Under the pieces are notes generated by a model. It saw only the letters and a list, made by a program, of their open reading frames with translations, was not told where the DNA came from and did no database searches. A stretch of 16,878 nt of DNA from CAXMQS01 sp036446035 (GTDB taxonomy: Bacteria > Actinomycetota > Acidimicrobiia > Spongiisociales > JAOTWH01): contig JAZFSG010000081.1 of assembly GCA_036446035.1 (NCBI GenBank), positions 1 to 16,878 on the forward strand. Reading direction: 5' to 3'. Of this stretch, positions 1-7,164 are shown piece by piece. The position numbers were made by a program, and so were the translations under genes. The number at the start of each line of letters is the position of its first letter. Position 1 is the stretch's first letter.

Positions 1-20
1 TGGCTTCGGCATGGGAGCTG

Positions 21-965
21 CTAACGCCGTTCGATCGTCTGCGTTGGATCGAGAGCATCTCGAAGGCCGTCGCCGAGGAAGTTGACAGATAGCACGGTGA
101 TGATCAGCGCCAGGCCTGGGAAGATGACGAGCCACCACGTGCCGGCGCTGACCCACAACTGCGCGCCGTCGGACACCATCGCGCCCCAAGATGGCGTTGG
201 TGGCTGCACGCCGAACCCGAGGAACGACAGCGCCGCCTCGAGGATGATGGCGGTACCAACGATCAGCGTCGACTGCACGATGATGGGGCTCATGGCGTTG
301 GGAAGCACGTGTCTGAAGATGATGCGTCGATCTCGAGCCCCAGCAGCGCGCGCCGCTTCGACGAACTCCTTCTCACGCAAAGACAGGAATTCGGCGCGCA
401 CGATCCTGGCAAGCGTCCCCCATAACAAGAAGCCGAGGAGCAGCGCCAGCGTCCACAGTCCACCCCCGAACACCGCGGCGGCGACGATGGCTACCGGCAG
501 GAGGGGAAGGCTGAGGACCAGGTCTGTGAAGCGCATCAACACCTGGTCGATGGCGCCTCCGTAGTAGCCGGCGACTGCGCCGACGACGGTCCCAAAGAAG
601 GCGACGCCGAGCCCGGTCACTCCGGCCACAATGAGGCTCGCCCGCGATCCGTAGATAACCCTCGAAAGCACGTCGCGACCGATGGTGTCTGTACCGAAGA
701 TGAAGTCCGCCCGTGGCGCCGCCCTCACCAGCGGCCTGCCGTCGGCGTCTACGAAGTCGACGGTCGGATCCGACAGCGGCAGTACGTCGGCGAACACCGC
801 GGCGAAGATGATTATCGAGAGGATGAACGCGGACACCATGGCGAGGCGATGCCGACCGAAACGTGCCCTGAACAGGTCCCACTGACTGATGGGTTCGACC
901 GAGAGGCCCTCCTCCTCGAAGTCGTCGGGCCCTCCTACCGGCCGGTCGATGGTGTGATCAGTCAT
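21..965 (-). CDS. ABC transporter permease, OppC/DppC type
   Basis: Second inner-membrane permease of a peptide/opine/nickel-type ABC importer (binding-protein-dependent transport family, with OppC N-terminal region). The 314-residue protein has a cytoplasmic N-terminus of about 40 residues, a first membrane segment at about 41-61, the family-typical FGTDTIGRDVLSR at 90-102, and further hydrophobic segments at about 110-135, 148-186, 228-250 and 275-298. The cytoplasmic EAA loop that docks the ATPase is seen around 201-224 (EAARAAG...HVLPN). ATG start; the first 8 bases overlap the 3' end of the upstream permease gene, so translation is probably coupled. The substrate cannot be told from the permease; peptides are the family default. 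After the stop codon only 20 bases remain in the window, where ATPase genes would be expected. Identity as an OppC-like permease is secure. Confidence 0.93.
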   Translation of the reverse strand: MTDHTIDRPVGGPDDFEEEGLSVEPISQWDLFRARFGRHRLAMVSAFILSIIIFAAVFADVLPLSDPTVDFVDADGRPLVRAAPRADFIFGTDTIGRDVLSRVIYGSRASLIVAGVTGLGVAFFGTVVGAVAGYYGGAIDQVLMRFTDLVLSLPLLPVAIVAAAVFGGGLWTLALLLGFLLWGTLARIVRAEFLSLREKEFVEAARAAGARDRRIIFRHVLPNAMSPIIVQSTLIVGTAIILEAALSFLGFGVQPPTPSWGAMVSDGAQLWVSAGTWWLVIFPGLALIITVLSVNFLGDGLRDALDPTQTIERR

Positions 966-1944
966 AGCGGACGCGTGGGTCCAGGAAGCCGTAGGCGATG
1001 TCGGCGATCAGGTTCATCACTACCACCCCGATGCCGAGCGCCATCACGATCGCCATCACCATCGGGTAGTCGAGCTGGGTGATGGCCTGGATGTACTGAC
1101 GGCCGAGGCCGGGCCAGCTGAAGATGGTCTCGGTGATGATGGCCCCGCCGATGAGGGCCGCGATGTCCAGCGAGATGAGGGTGACGATGGGGATGAGAGC
1201 GTTGCGCAAGGCATGCTTGAAGATGACCCGACGCCGCGGAAGGCCCTTGGCCTTGGCAGTGCGCAGGTAGTCGGAGTGGTAGACCTCGAGCATCGAGGCC
1301 CGCTGGAACCTGGCGTATACCGCGATCGAGATGAGAGCGATGGCGGCGGCCGGAAGGATCAGGTGCTGCACGGTGTCACCGAACCGAGCGAGGGTGCCGA
1401 GTTCGCTATAGCCGGGCACGTTCATCCCGCCGGTGTAGAGGAACTTGACGCCGGTCCATCGCTCTAGATAGACGGCGAACATGATCTGCATGGCGATGGC
1501 GATGAGGAAGATCGGCGTCGAGAAGGTCACAAAGGACACAGTTGTCCCTAATTGGTCAAAGAAGGAGTACTGACGCAGGGCCTGGTAGATGCCAAACGGC
1601 ACGCCGATCATCACTGCCAGGAACAGTGCGGTGAGCATGAGGCGCAGCGTGGCGCCGGCACGACTCTTGATGATCCCGAAGACGGGCTGGGTTCCCTGGA
1701 ACGAGATACCCCACTCCCCTTGTACGTAATTGGTCGCCCAGATGCGGTATTGCACCCACGCCGGCTCGTCGAGACCGTAGAAATCTTCGAGGCTGTGGAT
1801 GTACTCCTGGGTGATCCGGGGGTTGCTCTTGAGGCGGTTGAGCGGTCCTCCGCCCGACATCTGGAGGAGCGAGAACACGATGATGCTCAGCGCGATGAGG
1901 GTGACGATGCCGTAGACGACTCGGCGAATGATGTAGTTGAACAT
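958..1944 (-). CDS. ABC transporter permease, OppB/DppB type
   Basis: First inner-membrane permease of the Opp/Dpp-type importer, expected to pair with the downstream OppC-like protein. The 328 residues begin with the typical MFNYIIRRVVYGI membrane entry (segment about 9-28), then a periplasmic loop containing YGLDEPAWVQY, and further membrane segments at about 100-122, 133-160, 196-211, 249-272 and 296-318. The EAA loop is at about 225-250 (DYLRTAKAKGLP...HALRN), and the C-terminus has the usual FLDPRVRYD. ATG start with a GAGGGAG ribosome-binding site 7 bases upstream. It lies 227 bp downstream of the binding-protein gene, beyond a strong hairpin at 2121-2152. Substrate unknown. Confidence 0.93.
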   Translation of the reverse strand: MFNYIIRRVVYGIVTLIALSIIVFSLLQMSGGGPLNRLKSNPRITQEYIHSLEDFYGLDEPAWVQYRIWATNYVQGEWGISFQGTQPVFGIIKSRAGATLRLMLTALFLAVMIGVPFGIYQALRQYSFFDQLGTTVSFVTFSTPIFLIAIAMQIMFAVYLERWTGVKFLYTGGMNVPGYSELGTLARFGDTVQHLILPAAAIALISIAVYARFQRASMLEVYHSDYLRTAKAKGLPRRRVIFKHALRNALIPIVTLISLDIAALIGGAIITETIFSWPGLGRQYIQAITQLDYPMVMAIVMALGIGVVVMNLIADIAYGFLDPRVRYD

Positions 1945-2120
1945 GCGCGCGCTCCCTCAGGTTGCGAACGAGCATACCACCCGACAGCACGGCGCCTGGG
2001 TGGCCTGAGCAGACTCTCCCGGCCCACTCGGCCCAAACGAAGGGCGAGCCGTGGCGGTTGGTTGGCGTCAAGTTATCACACAAATGCAAGACAGGGGTGA
2101 AACGAACACCAGGGGAAACA

Positions 2121-2152
2121 GAGAAAGGGCCCGCCGAAGCGGGCCCTTTCTC
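2121..2152 (-). terminator. UUCG-capped hairpin between binding-protein gene and permeases
   Basis: A perfect 14-bp stem (GAGAAAGGGCCCGC paired with its complement) closes a 4-base loop. Read on the minus strand, the transcribed direction, the loop is C(UUCG)G, an exceptionally stable tetraloop. It begins 20 bases after the stop codon of the binding-protein gene. The bases after the stem (TGTTT) make only a weak U tract, so it may terminate partially or act as a 3' stability element for the binding-protein mRNA; either would give more binding protein than permease. In the remaining 176 bases before the oppB-like gene I see no convincing promoter. Confidence 0.85.
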
Positions 2153-2171
2153 CTGAGTAGTGCGATGCGAC

Positions 2172-4013
2172 CTAGAGGTCGAGTCGGTACCACCCGGCTA
2201 TGTTCCAAGTGTCGCCTTGCTGCGACGGGTTGTGCTTGTAGCCACCCACCTCATCAGCCCAGACGGCCCCCGGGTCCAACCTGGCATACAACGGGATAAT
2301 TACCACCTGGTCGGCGATGATGTTCTCCATCTCGTTGATGAGGACGACCAACTCCGCCTCGTCGACGGTGGCGTTCGCCGCGTCTCTGAGCTCGGAGTAC
2401 CGGGCCGTGTTGTCATCGATAAGCCCCGGGCCCTGGTTGAAGCCGTCGGGGTCCTTTCCGGTGACTTCCGGAGTGCCCCAGCGATAGGGGTTGTTGCCGT
2501 CGGGGTACGGCTGCTCTCCGTCCCAGATGTCAAGGATGGACACCAGTCCGGCGAGACCGGGAGTGCCGACCCATGCGAACTCACCGACGTCGATGATGCC
2601 GAAGTCGAGGGTCTCGCCGAAGTACAGCGAACTGTCCTCGAGCTGAGCCTCGTACTCGATACCGGCCTCTTCGAACATGGTCACGAACAGCTCGGAGAGA
2701 GTCACTCGTGCATCGTTGTTCGAGGTGGTCGAGAAGATGGCCTTCACCGGCGTGGCGTCACAGTCTGTGTCGTCACGGGCACACAGGTCGTCGATGAAGC
2801 CTGCGGCCTTGGCCGGGTCATAGTCGTACTGCGCCCACGAACCCTGCGACAGGGTCGGGCTGAAGGCGTCGACGAATGAGTCGAGTGGTTCAACCTGTCC
2901 CTTGAGGATCTCGTCGACGATCAAGTTCTTGTCGATGGCGTGGGCCACCGCCTTGCGGTACTCCAGGAAGCGGTTGTAGTTGCCCGGGTTCCGGGTTTGG
3001 GAGCCGTCACCGAAGGTGAAGAACATGTGCTCCCAGACCGGGCCCGACAACACCTCGACATTGGCACCCTCAGAGGTGAGGGTCTGTAGGTCTTCGATGG
3101 TCTCGATGGCCGGTGGCGGGTTGATCATGTCGACCTCACGAGCCTTGAAGGCGTTGATGAGGGACGCGGTCTCCGGGATGAACCGGAACACCACTGAGTC
3201 GAGATAAGGAAGCTGCTGACCAGTCTCAGCGTCTGTCTTCCAGTAGTTGTCGTTGCGGACGACCTTGACGAACTCGCCCTTCTGCCACGTATCGAACGTG
3301 AACGGACCGCACGACTGCCACATGTTGTCGTTCCAGTCGTTGATGAAGTCCGAGCCTTCAACGTCATGCTTTGGCATGAGCTGTCCGAAGACCAACTCCG
3401 CCTGCACTGTCGGGGCCGAAAGCGTGAATTCGAACGTCTTCGGACCAGCGGTGGTAGACACGATGTCTTCGTAGGTCGCCTTCAGGATGGGCAGATCCGG
3501 ATCCATAATCGTGTCGTAGGTGAATTGGTAGTCGTCGCCCGATACCGGGGTCCCGTCCTCCCAGACCGCTTCGTCACGGATCTGATAGCGGACCGTCTCG
3601 GTGCCGTCGGCGTTGACCGTAATGCCTCCGTTGGCCACTGTTGGCAGCTCAGTTACGACGTCCGGGGTGAGCTCGAGGGTAAACCCGTCGATCACCTGGG
3701 TGCCGCACCAATAGCTGTTCCCGATGATGGAGACAATGAAGTTGTCTCCGCCCGGAGCAAAGCTATTGAGCGTTGGGGGTTCCTGGTCGTTGGCGAAGAA
3801 TACTTCGCCGCCATACGGCTTCTGGAAAGGAGCCTGAGTGGTTCCGGGTGCAGCGGTCGCCGGCGGCGCCGTCGTTGCTGGAGCCTCAGTCGCCGGGGGC
3901 GTCGTGTCGCCTGCTGTGGTCGTGCTGCCTGTGTCTCCACATGCCGCCGCGACCATCGCAAACGCCGCGAGTAGCGCCGCCCAGGTCAGAGGCCTTCGAA
4001 TAAATCGCTTCAA
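2172..4013 (-). CDS. ABC transporter substrate-binding lipoprotein (family 5)
   Basis: Extracytoplasmic solute-binding protein of the Opp/Dpp family (SBP_bac_5), expected to deliver ligand to the two downstream permeases. I place the start at a TTG at 4013, giving 613 residues, because GAGGAGG lies exactly 7 bases upstream; an ATG 48 bases further upstream has no ribosome-binding site. From this TTG the protein opens with a classic lipoprotein signal: MKRFIRRPLTW, a hydrophobic core, and lipobox VAAAC with the lipidated cysteine at residue 25. A Thr/Pro/Ala-rich linker (about 27-62) follows, as is common in actinobacterial lipoproteins, then the large two-lobed binding domain to the C-terminal IAGWYRLDL. 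The family binds peptides, sugars or opines; the substrate cannot be told here. It starts 54 bases after secG but is probably its own functional unit. Confidence 0.93.
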   Translation of the reverse strand: MKRFIRRPLTWAALLAAFAMVAAACGDTGSTTTAGDTTPPATEAPATTAPPATAAPGTTQAPFQKPYGGEVFFANDQEPPTLNSFAPGGDNFIVSIIGNSYWCGTQVIDGFTLELTPDVVTELPTVANGGITVNADGTETVRYQIRDEAVWEDGTPVSGDDYQFTYDTIMDPDLPILKATYEDIVSTTAGPKTFEFTLSAPTVQAELVFGQLMPKHDVEGSDFINDWNDNMWQSCGPFTFDTWQKGEFVKVVRNDNYWKTDAETGQQLPYLDSVVFRFIPETASLINAFKAREVDMINPPPAIETIEDLQTLTSEGANVEVLSGPVWEHMFFTFGDGSQTRNPGNYNRFLEYRKAVAHAIDKNLIVDEILKGQVEPLDSFVDAFSPTLSQGSWAQYDYDPAKAAGFIDDLCARDDTDCDATPVKAIFSTTSNNDARVTLSELFVTMFEEAGIEYEAQLEDSSLYFGETLDFGIIDVGEFAWVGTPGLAGLVSILDIWDGEQPYPDGNNPYRWGTPEVTGKDPDGFNQGPGLIDDNTARYSELRDAANATVDEAELVVLINEMENIIADQVVIIPLYARLDPGAVWADEVGGYKHNPSQQGDTWNIAGWYRLDL

Positions 4014-4020
4014 AGCGTTT

Positions 4021-4027
4021 CCTCCTC
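4021..4027 (-). promoter_or_regulatory. Ribosome-binding site fixing the TTG start of the binding protein
   Basis: On the minus strand this reads GAGGAGG, a near-complete Shine-Dalgarno sequence, with 7 bases to the TTG at 4013. It lies inside the reading frame if translation were started at the upstream ATG (4061), which argues against that longer start. Confidence 0.85.
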
Positions 4028-4042
4028 GGCTATGTCTGTATT

Positions 4043-4058
4043 CAAATGTTTTCATTTG
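4043..4058. repeat. 16-bp inverted repeat CAAATG-TTTT-CATTTG
   Basis: Perfect 6-bp arms (4043-4048 and 4053-4058) around a 4-base spacer, in an AT-rich patch between the secG stop and the ribosome-binding site of the binding-protein gene. It is too short and weak for a terminator and has no following U tract, so a regulator-binding site for the transporter gene is possible. No clear promoter could be assigned beside it. Confidence 0.4.
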
Positions 4059-4067
4059 CATTGGGGG

Positions 4068-4301
4068 CTAGTTCAGTTGCCACGACAGAAGGACCGTGGT
4101 GAAAGCGAATGAGACCGCTGTCACAACCGTCAACCTGTCGAGGTTCCGCTCCATCACCGTCGCTCCGATCGCGCCGCTGGGCCCGACTCCCCCACCGAAC
4201 ATGTCGGACATCCCACCGCCGCGGCCGCTGTGAAGCAGCACGAGAACGATGAGTAGGAGGGAAACGAGGCCGTGGACGACCGCAGCGATGGCAGTGAGCA
4301 G
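4068..4301 (-). CDS. secG: Protein translocase subunit SecG
   Basis: Small inner-membrane subunit of the SecYEG translocase, which aids protein export with SecA. The reading frame encodes 77 residues from a CTG: a first membrane segment at about 3-23, then the diagnostic LLHSGRGGGMSDMFGGG (22-38), ERNLDRLT (51-58) and a second membrane segment at about 59-74, ending SWQLN. The frame has an in-frame TAG at 4349 and no ATG, GTG or TTG between it and the conserved core. The CTG at 4301 has GAAGGGG 7 bases upstream and leaves a normal SecG length, so I take it as the start. Position after the glycolytic genes is the usual one for secG. The family call is secure from the core motif; the start codon is inferred and a sequencing error is possible. 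Confidence 0.88.
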   Translation of the reverse strand: MLTAIAAVVHGLVSLLLIVLVLLHSGRGGGMSDMFGGGVGPSGAIGATVMERNLDRLTVVTAVSFAFTTVLLSWQLN

Positions 4302-4308
4302 GGTTTTG

Positions 4309-4315
4309 CCCCTTC
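4309..4315 (-). promoter_or_regulatory. Ribosome-binding site for the CTG start of secG
   Basis: Minus strand reads GAAGGGG, then a 7-base spacer and CTG at 4301. It is the main reason for placing the SecG start at a non-standard codon; no other start with a ribosome-binding site exists in this frame. Confidence 0.55.
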
Positions 4316-4379
4316 GTTGATGACCAGTCCCGCAGACGACGCGGACCTATGTCGCAACTTCGTTAGATATAGGACGATC

Positions 4380-4404
4380 CCGCCAACAACGCGGAAGTTG
4401 GCGG
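4380..4404. repeat. Inverted repeat CCGCCAAC-N9-GTTGGCGG upstream of secG
   Basis: Perfect 8-bp arms at 4380-4387 and 4397-4404 with a 9-base centre. It lies between gpmA and secG, just downstream of a candidate secG promoter, so the predicted transcription start falls inside it. No U tract follows on either strand. It could be an operator, or a weak terminator or mRNA-end hairpin for read-through from gpmA. Confidence 0.45.
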
Positions 4405-4405
4405 C

Positions 4406-4434
4406 AGTATGGGGTGTCCGCAGCCCTAGGTCAA
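4406..4434 (-). promoter_or_regulatory. Candidate sigma-A type promoter for secG
   Basis: On the minus strand, TTGACC (4434-4429; 5 of 6 to the -35 consensus) and CATACT (4411-4406; 4 of 6 to the -10) are separated by exactly 17 bases, in the 175-bp gap between gpmA and secG. Transcription would begin near 4399, about 100 bases before the secG start. Apart from this promoter, the inverted repeat and the secG ribosome-binding site I see nothing in the gap. Confidence 0.45.
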
Positions 4435-4476
4435 GTCAAGCCCTACCATAATCTCCCATGAGTTCGGGGGGATTCC

Positions 4477-5226
4477 TCAGGCCTGTCTTCCCTGGTCGGC
4501 GACCTCTTGAGCGGCGGCGGCGGCCGCCGCGGGGTCTCCCAGGTAATAGGAATCGATTGGTTCCAGCTCGTCGTTCAGCTCGTATACGAGAGGAATACCG
4601 GTTGGGATGTTCAGGCTGGGAATATCGGCATCCGCGATCCCATCCAGGTGCTTGACGAGGGCTCGCAGGCTGTTGCCGTGGGCGAATATGACCAGGCGCA
4701 CCCCGCCCGCTACCTGGGGAGCGATGACCTCTTGCCAATAGGGAACCATGCGATCGACGACGTCAGCCAAGCACTCCGAGGCCGGGAGCAGCGAGGGATC
4801 GACGGCGGCGTATCGGACGTCGTTGCCAGGATGCCGTGGGTCGTCCAACGCCAGCTCCGGTGGCCGGATGCTGTAGGAGCGCCGCCAGATGTGGACCTGA
4901 TCCTCGCCGTGCTCGGCGGCAGTCTCGGCCTTATTGAGACCCTGTAGCGCCCCATAGTGCCGCTCGTTCAGATGCCAGTCCTTGATGACCGGGATCCAGC
5001 TGAGATCCATATCGGCCAGGGTGATGTCGAGCGTGTGGATGGCCCGCTTCAGCACCGAGGTGTAAGCCAAGTCGAAGGAGATCCCGGCGTCGGCGAGCAT
5101 CTCGGCCGCTGCCACCGCCTCCCGTCGGCCTTGGTCGGTGAGGCCGACATCGGTCCAGCCGGTGAAGCGATTCTCCTGATTCCACGTCGACTGCCCGTGC
5201 CGTACGAGGACGAGCTTGTGGTTCAC
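4477..5226 (-). CDS. gpmA: 2,3-bisphosphoglycerate-dependent phosphoglycerate mutase
   Basis: Cytosolic glycolytic and gluconeogenic enzyme that interconverts 3- and 2-phosphoglycerate through a phosphohistidine. The 249 residues match the usual GpmA length. The phosphate-accepting histidine is H10 in LVLVRHGQSTWN (5-16), followed by FTGWTDVGLT (21-30), the acid/base region LNERHYGALQGLNK (86-99, E88) and the second catalytic histidine H183 in FAHGNSLRALVKHLDG. The C-terminal tail carries a run of alanines (232-239) encoded by a GC-rich palindrome. GTG start, overlapping the tpiA stop codon by 4 bases (GTGA), so translation is coupled. It forms the last gene of the gap-pgk-tpiA-gpmA block. 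Confidence 0.96.
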   Translation of the reverse strand: MNHKLVLVRHGQSTWNQENRFTGWTDVGLTDQGRREAVAAAEMLADAGISFDLAYTSVLKRAIHTLDITLADMDLSWIPVIKDWHLNERHYGALQGLNKAETAAEHGEDQVHIWRRSYSIRPPELALDDPRHPGNDVRYAAVDPSLLPASECLADVVDRMVPYWQEVIAPQVAGGVRLVIFAHGNSLRALVKHLDGIADADIPSLNIPTGIPLVYELNDELEPIDSYYLGDPAAAAAAAQEVADQGRQA

Positions 5227-5990
5227 ATCCAGTACCTGATGACGCTGGCGAAGGCATCTGGGTCCAATGAGGCTCCCCCGACGAGCGCCCCGTCGATGTC
5301 TTCCTTCGCCATCAGTGCCGCGATGTTTCCGGCGTTCACGGAACCGCCGTAGATGATGCGCACACTGGCGCCGGCCCCTGGGTGCATCTCCTCGATCTGA
5401 GACCGGATGAATCCGACGCCGCTCGCAGCCTCCTCGGGGCTAGCGGTCACGCCCGTCCCGATAGCCCAGATCGGCTCGTAGGCGACCACAAGACCCGAGA
5501 CCTGCTCGGGGGTCAGGCCGCGCAGTCCCGCCCTGAGCTGCGAGGTGATCCTGGCATCGGTCTCGCCTGCCTCTCGCTCTTCGAGAGTCTCCCCCATCGC
5601 CAAGATCGGTGTCATCTCGGCCAAGAGCACCGACTTGACCTTGCGGCTGATCATGGCGTCGTCCTCGGCGAACAGCTGACGCCTCTCCGAGTGACCGATC
5701 ACGACGTAGTTGACGCGGAGGCTGGAGAGCATGGGCGAGGAGATCTCTCCGGTGAACGCCCCGCTCTCCTCGAAGTGGACGTTCTGCGCGCCGAGCTGGA
5801 TCGGCAGATGGTCGGCCTCGATCACCGTCTGCACTGATCGCAGTGAGGTGAACGGCGGGATAACGACTACATCCACCCTGTCGTAGTCGCTCAGCTCCAA
5901 TCGATAGGACAGCTTCTGCACCATCTGGATCGCCTCCAGATGGGTCGCGTTCATCTTCCAGTTGCCGGCGATGAGGTTCTTACGCTCCAT
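5223..5990 (-). CDS. tpiA: Triosephosphate isomerase
   Basis: Cytosolic TIM-barrel enzyme interconverting dihydroxyacetone phosphate and glyceraldehyde-3-phosphate. All catalytic residues are visible in the 255 residues: N10 and K12 in AGNWKMN, H100 in YVVIGHSERR, and E172 in VAYEPIWAIGTG (the mobile-loop signature). The phosphate-binding YGGSVNAGN and ALVGGASLD close the barrel. The highly conserved loop cysteine next to GETLEERE is replaced: the sequence is PILAMGE rather than the usual PILC-GE. ATG start with AGGAGG 7 bases upstream, inside the end of pgk, which overlaps by 11 bases. Its stop overlaps the gpmA start. Confidence 0.97.
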   Translation of the reverse strand: MERKNLIAGNWKMNATHLEAIQMVQKLSYRLELSDYDRVDVVVIPPFTSLRSVQTVIEADHLPIQLGAQNVHFEESGAFTGEISSPMLSSLRVNYVVIGHSERRQLFAEDDAMISRKVKSVLLAEMTPILAMGETLEEREAGETDARITSQLRAGLRGLTPEQVSGLVVAYEPIWAIGTGVTASPEEAASGVGFIRSQIEEMHPGAGASVRIIYGGSVNAGNIAALMAKEDIDGALVGGASLDPDAFASVIRYWM

Positions 5991-7164
5991 CAGCCCACCT
6001 CCTCAGGGTGTCCAACGCCGGAAGCGAGCCCTGTTCCAACAACTCGAGGCCGGCACCTCCGCCTGTAGACAGATGACCGATCGAACCTTCGAGTCCAAGC
6101 CGGCGCACCGCGGCGATGCTGTCCCCGCCGCCGACGACCGTGAACCCGGGTGCTCCTGCCACCGCTTTGGCAACGGCCGTGGTACCGGCCCGGAAAGCCT
6201 CCCACTCGAAGACGCCCATCGGCCCGTTCCAGAAGAGCTGCTCGGAGTTGGCGATGACGGCGGCGTATGTCTGCTGGGTGTCGGGTCCGATGTCCAATCC
6301 GTAGCCATCCTCGTTGATGTTGATAGTGGGCATCACCTCGTGGGAGGCGTCGGAGTTGAAGCTGGTGGCGACCACTATGTCTGTTGGCAGCAGGATCTTG
6401 CTCCCGCCGTCGGCGCCGAGTACCTCTCTCACGTCGTCCATCATCTCGGTGTCGACCAGCGAGTTCCCGACCTCGTAGCCATCAGCGGCCAACAGCGTGA
6501 AGCACATGCCGCCGCCGACGAGCATGGCGTCGACCTTCGGCAGCAGGGCCTTGATGACGCCCAACTTGTCGCTCACCTTCGCCCCGCCCAAGACAACGAC
6601 ATAGGGCCGGACCGTCGATTCGAGGAGTCGCTGTAATGCCTCCGTCTCCGCAACGACCAGCAGGCCCGCGGCAGACCGGAGACGCTCGGCTACTCCCGAT
6701 GTTGAGGCATGAGCCCGATGGGCGCTTCCAAAGGCATCGAGGACAAACAGATCTGCGAGTTGGGCGAGGCCGTCGGCCAGAGCCGGATCGTTCGAGGTCT
6801 CGCCGCTCTCGAAGCGGGTGTTCTCCAGAACCACGACGGCCTTCTCGGCACCGACGATGGTCGACGCCACCTCGGCGCCAACCACGCCGTCGGCAAAGAC
6901 GACGTCGAAGCCGCCTAGCTCCCCGAGCCGTGCCGCGACCGGAGCCATGGAGAGGGCTGGGTCGTATCCCTTGGGCCGACCAAGGTGAGAGCAGACGATG
7001 ACCGACGCTCCTCGATCGCGAAGGGCGTCGATGGTTGGCAATGAAGCGCCGATGCGGAAGTCATCGACGACCTCTCCGTTTGCAAGAGGCACGTTGAGAT
7101 CGGCGCGCACAAGCACCCGCTTGCCCGCGACCTCCAGGTCGTGTATCCCCAGGAGCTGAGTCAC
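5980..7164 (-). CDS. pgk: Phosphoglycerate kinase
   Basis: Cytosolic enzyme transferring phosphate from 1,3-bisphosphoglycerate to ADP. The 394 residues have the two expected lobes: N-terminal substrate lobe with RVLVRADLNVPL (16-27) and SHLGRPKG (59-66), and C-terminal nucleotide lobe with VVLGGAKVSDKLGV, FWNGPMGVFE and the late GGGDSIAA and STGGGAG signatures. GTG start overlapping the gap stop by 4 bases (GTGA); the TAA stop lies 11 bases inside tpiA. This is the second gene of the glycolytic operon, expected to act directly after GapDH. Confidence 0.97.
   Translation of the reverse strand: MTQLLGIHDLEVAGKRVLVRADLNVPLANGEVVDDFRIGASLPTIDALRDRGASVIVCSHLGRPKGYDPALSMAPVAARLGELGGFDVVFADGVVGAEVASTIVGAEKAVVVLENTRFESGETSNDPALADGLAQLADLFVLDAFGSAHRAHASTSGVAERLRSAAGLLVVAETEALQRLLESTVRPYVVVLGGAKVSDKLGVIKALLPKVDAMLVGGGMCFTLLAADGYEVGNSLVDTEMMDDVREVLGADGGSKILLPTDIVVATSFNSDASHEVMPTININEDGYGLDIGPDTQQTYAAVIANSEQLFWNGPMGVFEWEAFRAGTTAVAKAVAGAPGFTVVGGGDSIAAVRRLGLEGSIGHLSTGGGAGLELLEQGSLPALDTLRRWADGA
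5998..6003 (-). promoter_or_regulatory. Ribosome-binding site of tpiA inside pgk
   Basis: Minus strand AGGAGG with a 7-base spacer to the tpiA ATG at 5990. It lies within the final codons of pgk, letting tpiA be initiated independently despite the 11-base overlap of the two genes. Confidence 0.8.

Noticed and set aside
1..12. A possible start (ATG at 12, minus strand) of a further transporter gene, expected to be an ATPase.
   Set aside because: Only four codons are in the window and no ribosome-binding site is seen; position alone is not enough for a feature.
2060..2100. A TGTGATAAC box on the minus strand upstream of the oppB-like gene as a possible extended -10.
   Set aside because: No fitting -35 element lies 16-18 bases upstream, and the box matches the consensus only in part.
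4154..4357. A 67-codon minus-strand frame from a TTG upstream of secG.
   Set aside because: It overlaps secG in another frame, has no recognisable domain, and the secG frame carries the conserved motifs.
4511..4530. GCGGCGGCGG-type run with a 14-bp palindrome (4517-4530) near the end of gpmA.
   Set aside because: It encodes an alanine run in a proper gene; the repeat is explained by alanine codons and high GC, with no U tract to make it a terminator.
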